Assembly (NCBI GenBank): GCA_014799525.1
Contig: JAAVHW010000017.1
Coordinates: forward strand, 1 to 7,459
DNA length: 7,459 bases
Reading direction: 5' to 3'
Source of the DNA: Clostridiales bacterium
GTDB lineage: Bacteria > Bacillota > Clostridia > Christensenellales > CAG-917
Made by a program: the position numbers and the translations under genes. This document shows positions 6,636 through 7,459 of the stretch, piece by piece. The first letter of the stretch is position 1. Every line of letters starts with the position of its first letter. The notes beneath the pieces are model-generated. The model had not been told where the DNA came from. It did not search any database and saw only the letters and a program-made list of their open reading frames with translations.

Positions 6636-6662
6636 TTGTACGGCGACAACATGCAGTATTAT
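6636..6662 (+). promoter_or_regulatory. Possible weak promoter for the HD-domain gene
   Basis: TTGTAC (6636-6641) and TATTAT (6657-6662) are separated by 15 bp, shorter than optimal. The -35 candidate sits inside a small inverted repeat, GTTGT-ACGGCG-ACAAC (6635-6650), which could be an operator or chance. The rest of 6595-6707 shows nothing else that can be supported apart from GAGG (6699-6702), 5 nt before the ATG at 6708. Confidence 0.3.
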
Positions 6663-6707
6663 CTATATGTATAAGCGCTGTCCAAATAAATTTCCTGCGA
6701 GGTTGTT

Positions 6708-7286
6708 ATGTACACGTTTTATGCTTTTATGAACAGAATGAAGCTCATTCAGAGGTGGAATTTGATGCGCTCCAACATCAAGGAGGATTTGATGCAGCAT
6801 TCCGCTTCCGTCGCCATACTCGGTCAGGCGCTCGGAATTATCCGCAACACCGTATTTGGCGGAAACGTAAACGTGGATAAAATAGCTTCGCTCGCACTTT
6901 ATCACGATACCGCCGAGGTCGTAAGCGGCGATTTGCCTACGCCTGTCAAATACTACAATTCCAGTATGAAGGGCGCGTATTCTGAGATAGAGGATATGAT
7001 AAACAAGCGCTTGCTTGATTCTCTTCCCGACGAGCTTCGCGAGCAATACAGCGAGTACGTAAAGCCCGACGAGGAGAGTGAGGAGTACAAGCTCATGAAG
7101 ATTGCCGACAAGCTTTCCGCGTACGTGAAATGCTCCGAAGAGAAGCTGCTCGGCAACGGTGAGTTCGACAAAGCGTTCAACCGTCTGCAAAAGGTGCTTG
7201 ACGAAACGAGAGTGGACTATCCCGAGCTTGGATATTTCCTTGACAATTTCATGGACGGCTTCAGCGCGTCGGTTGATATTTTGTGA
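6708..7286 (+). CDS. yfbR: YfbR-like HD-domain 5'-deoxynucleotidase
   Basis: YfbR enzymes remove phosphate from deoxyribonucleoside 5'-monophosphates, helping to balance nucleotide pools; they are cytosolic and metal dependent. The 192 residues align along their length with E. coli YfbR (199 aa) as recalled. Both open with an RxKLIxRWxLMR segment, here R16-W17 matching the R18-W19 pair implicated in deoxyribose preference. The HD metal site is complete: H31 (MQHS), H66-D67 (LYHDTAEV) and D134 (KIADKLSAY). FGGNVN (50-55) and GDLPTPVKYYNS (74-85) are near-identical family hallmarks. The Glu normally before the first metal His (EHS) is Gln (QHS) here. GAGG lies 5 nt before the start. The gene has its own upstream gap of 177 nt. 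It lies 18 nt before an ABC ATPase gene, with which it may be co-transcribed without an obvious functional link. Confidence 0.9.
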   Translation: MYTFYAFMNRMKLIQRWNLMRSNIKEDLMQHSASVAILGQALGIIRNTVFGGNVNVDKIASLALYHDTAEVVSGDLPTPVKYYNSSMKGAYSEIEDMINKRLLDSLPDELREQYSEYVKPDEESEEYKLMKIADKLSAYVKCSEEKLLGNGEFDKAFNRLQKVLDETRVDYPELGYFLDNFMDGFSASVDIL

Positions 7287-7307
7287 CAGGGTATGTGACA
7301 ACGTATG
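7284..7307 (+). repeat. Tandem 12-bp imperfect duplication at the HD gene stop / ABC gene start
   Basis: TGACAGGGTATG (7284-7295) is followed directly by TGACAACGTATG (7296-7307), with 10 of 12 bases identical. The first copy supplies the TGA stop of the HD gene, and its ATG runs straight into the TGA of the second copy. The second copy supplies the ATG of the ABC gene. Duplication or slippage may have created the present start. Confidence 0.5.
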
Positions 7308-7459
7308 ATTGAGCTTAGAGGTGTCACAAAACAATATCTGTACGGTGCGCGTGTGCTTGGTGCAACCGAGCTGCGCGTAGAGGACGGCGAGATTGTCGCG
7401 CTCCTTGGTGATGCGCAGAGCGGAAAGACGACTATGCTCAAGGTCATTGCAGGCGTGAC
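7305..7459 (+). CDS. ABC transporter ATP-binding protein, N-terminal fragment (3' partial)
   Basis: Only the first 51 codons are inside the window. They read as the start of an ABC ATPase, which powers transport across the membrane together with permease subunits not visible here. MIELRGVTKQY is the typical opening strand with the aromatic A-loop position (Y11) for stacking on adenine. EDGEIVALLG leads into the Walker A loop GDAQSGKTT (39-47), followed by MLKVIAGV. Walker A keeps the essential GxxxxGK[ST] residues, but Gln replaces the frequent Gly at its fourth position. The earlier in-frame ATG at 7293 is followed at once by TGA, so 7305 is the first usable start. The Shine-Dalgarno is poor (CAGGG, 14 nt away), which hints at translational coupling with the HD gene 18 nt upstream. 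Signature, Walker B and substrate specificity lie outside the window. Confidence 0.85.
   Translation, partial: MIELRGVTKQYLYGARVLGATELRVEDGEIVALLGDAQSGKTTMLKVIAGV

Noticed and set aside
1..7459. CRISPR array, tRNA, rRNA, prophage or mobile genes
   Set aside because: No repeat-spacer periodicity, cloverleaf-like sequence, rRNA-like stretch, integrase or transposase was seen on either strand.

Overview
The window is a gene-dense, entirely plus-strand stretch from a low-to-mid GC member of the Bacillota, most likely an uncultured Clostridia-type anaerobe. The basis is the protein-arginine phosphorylation module (McsA, McsB, ClpC), which is characteristic of Bacillota. Strong AGGAGG-type Shine-Dalgarno sites, a consensus sigma-A promoter and short start/stop overlaps fit the same assignment. 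The species cannot be named from sequence alone.

Positions 2-3819 are the 3' part of a heat-shock/protein-quality-control operon. The first gene, cut by the left edge, encodes a McsA-like zinc-finger segment and a complete McsB arginine-kinase domain in one uninterrupted reading frame. In the classical ctsR-mcsA-mcsB-clpC operon these are two proteins. It overlaps by one base with clpC, the double-ring AAA+ unfoldase that reads phospho-arginine tags and feeds ClpP. A perfect 8-bp GC-rich hairpin with a U-rich tail closes the unit.

Positions 3945-6530 form a second transcription unit. An extended -10 sigma-A promoter (TTGAAT, 17 bp, TGATATAAT) precedes a short hibernation-promoting factor gene. 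It is followed, with 1-nt spacing and then a 1-nt overlap, by a xylose-isomerase-like TIM-barrel gene and glucose-6-phosphate isomerase (pgi). This links a ribosome-hibernation protein to sugar-phosphate metabolism. The intergenic stretch after pgi holds an unusually long near-perfect RNA hairpin (6543-6594), whose G-U pairs only work on the plus strand.

Positions 6708-7286 encode a YfbR-like HD-domain 5'-deoxynucleotidase. It is followed at 7305 by the start of an ABC-transporter ATPase that runs off the right edge. No mobile element, CRISPR array, tRNA or rRNA was seen. The two gene-free gaps (3820-4004 and 6531-6707) are each under 200 bases.

The most noteworthy points are the McsA-McsB fusion, two deviations at functionally important positions in the same pathway (the McsB phospho-arginine pocket and the second ClpC pore loop), and the strand-asymmetric hairpin downstream of pgi.
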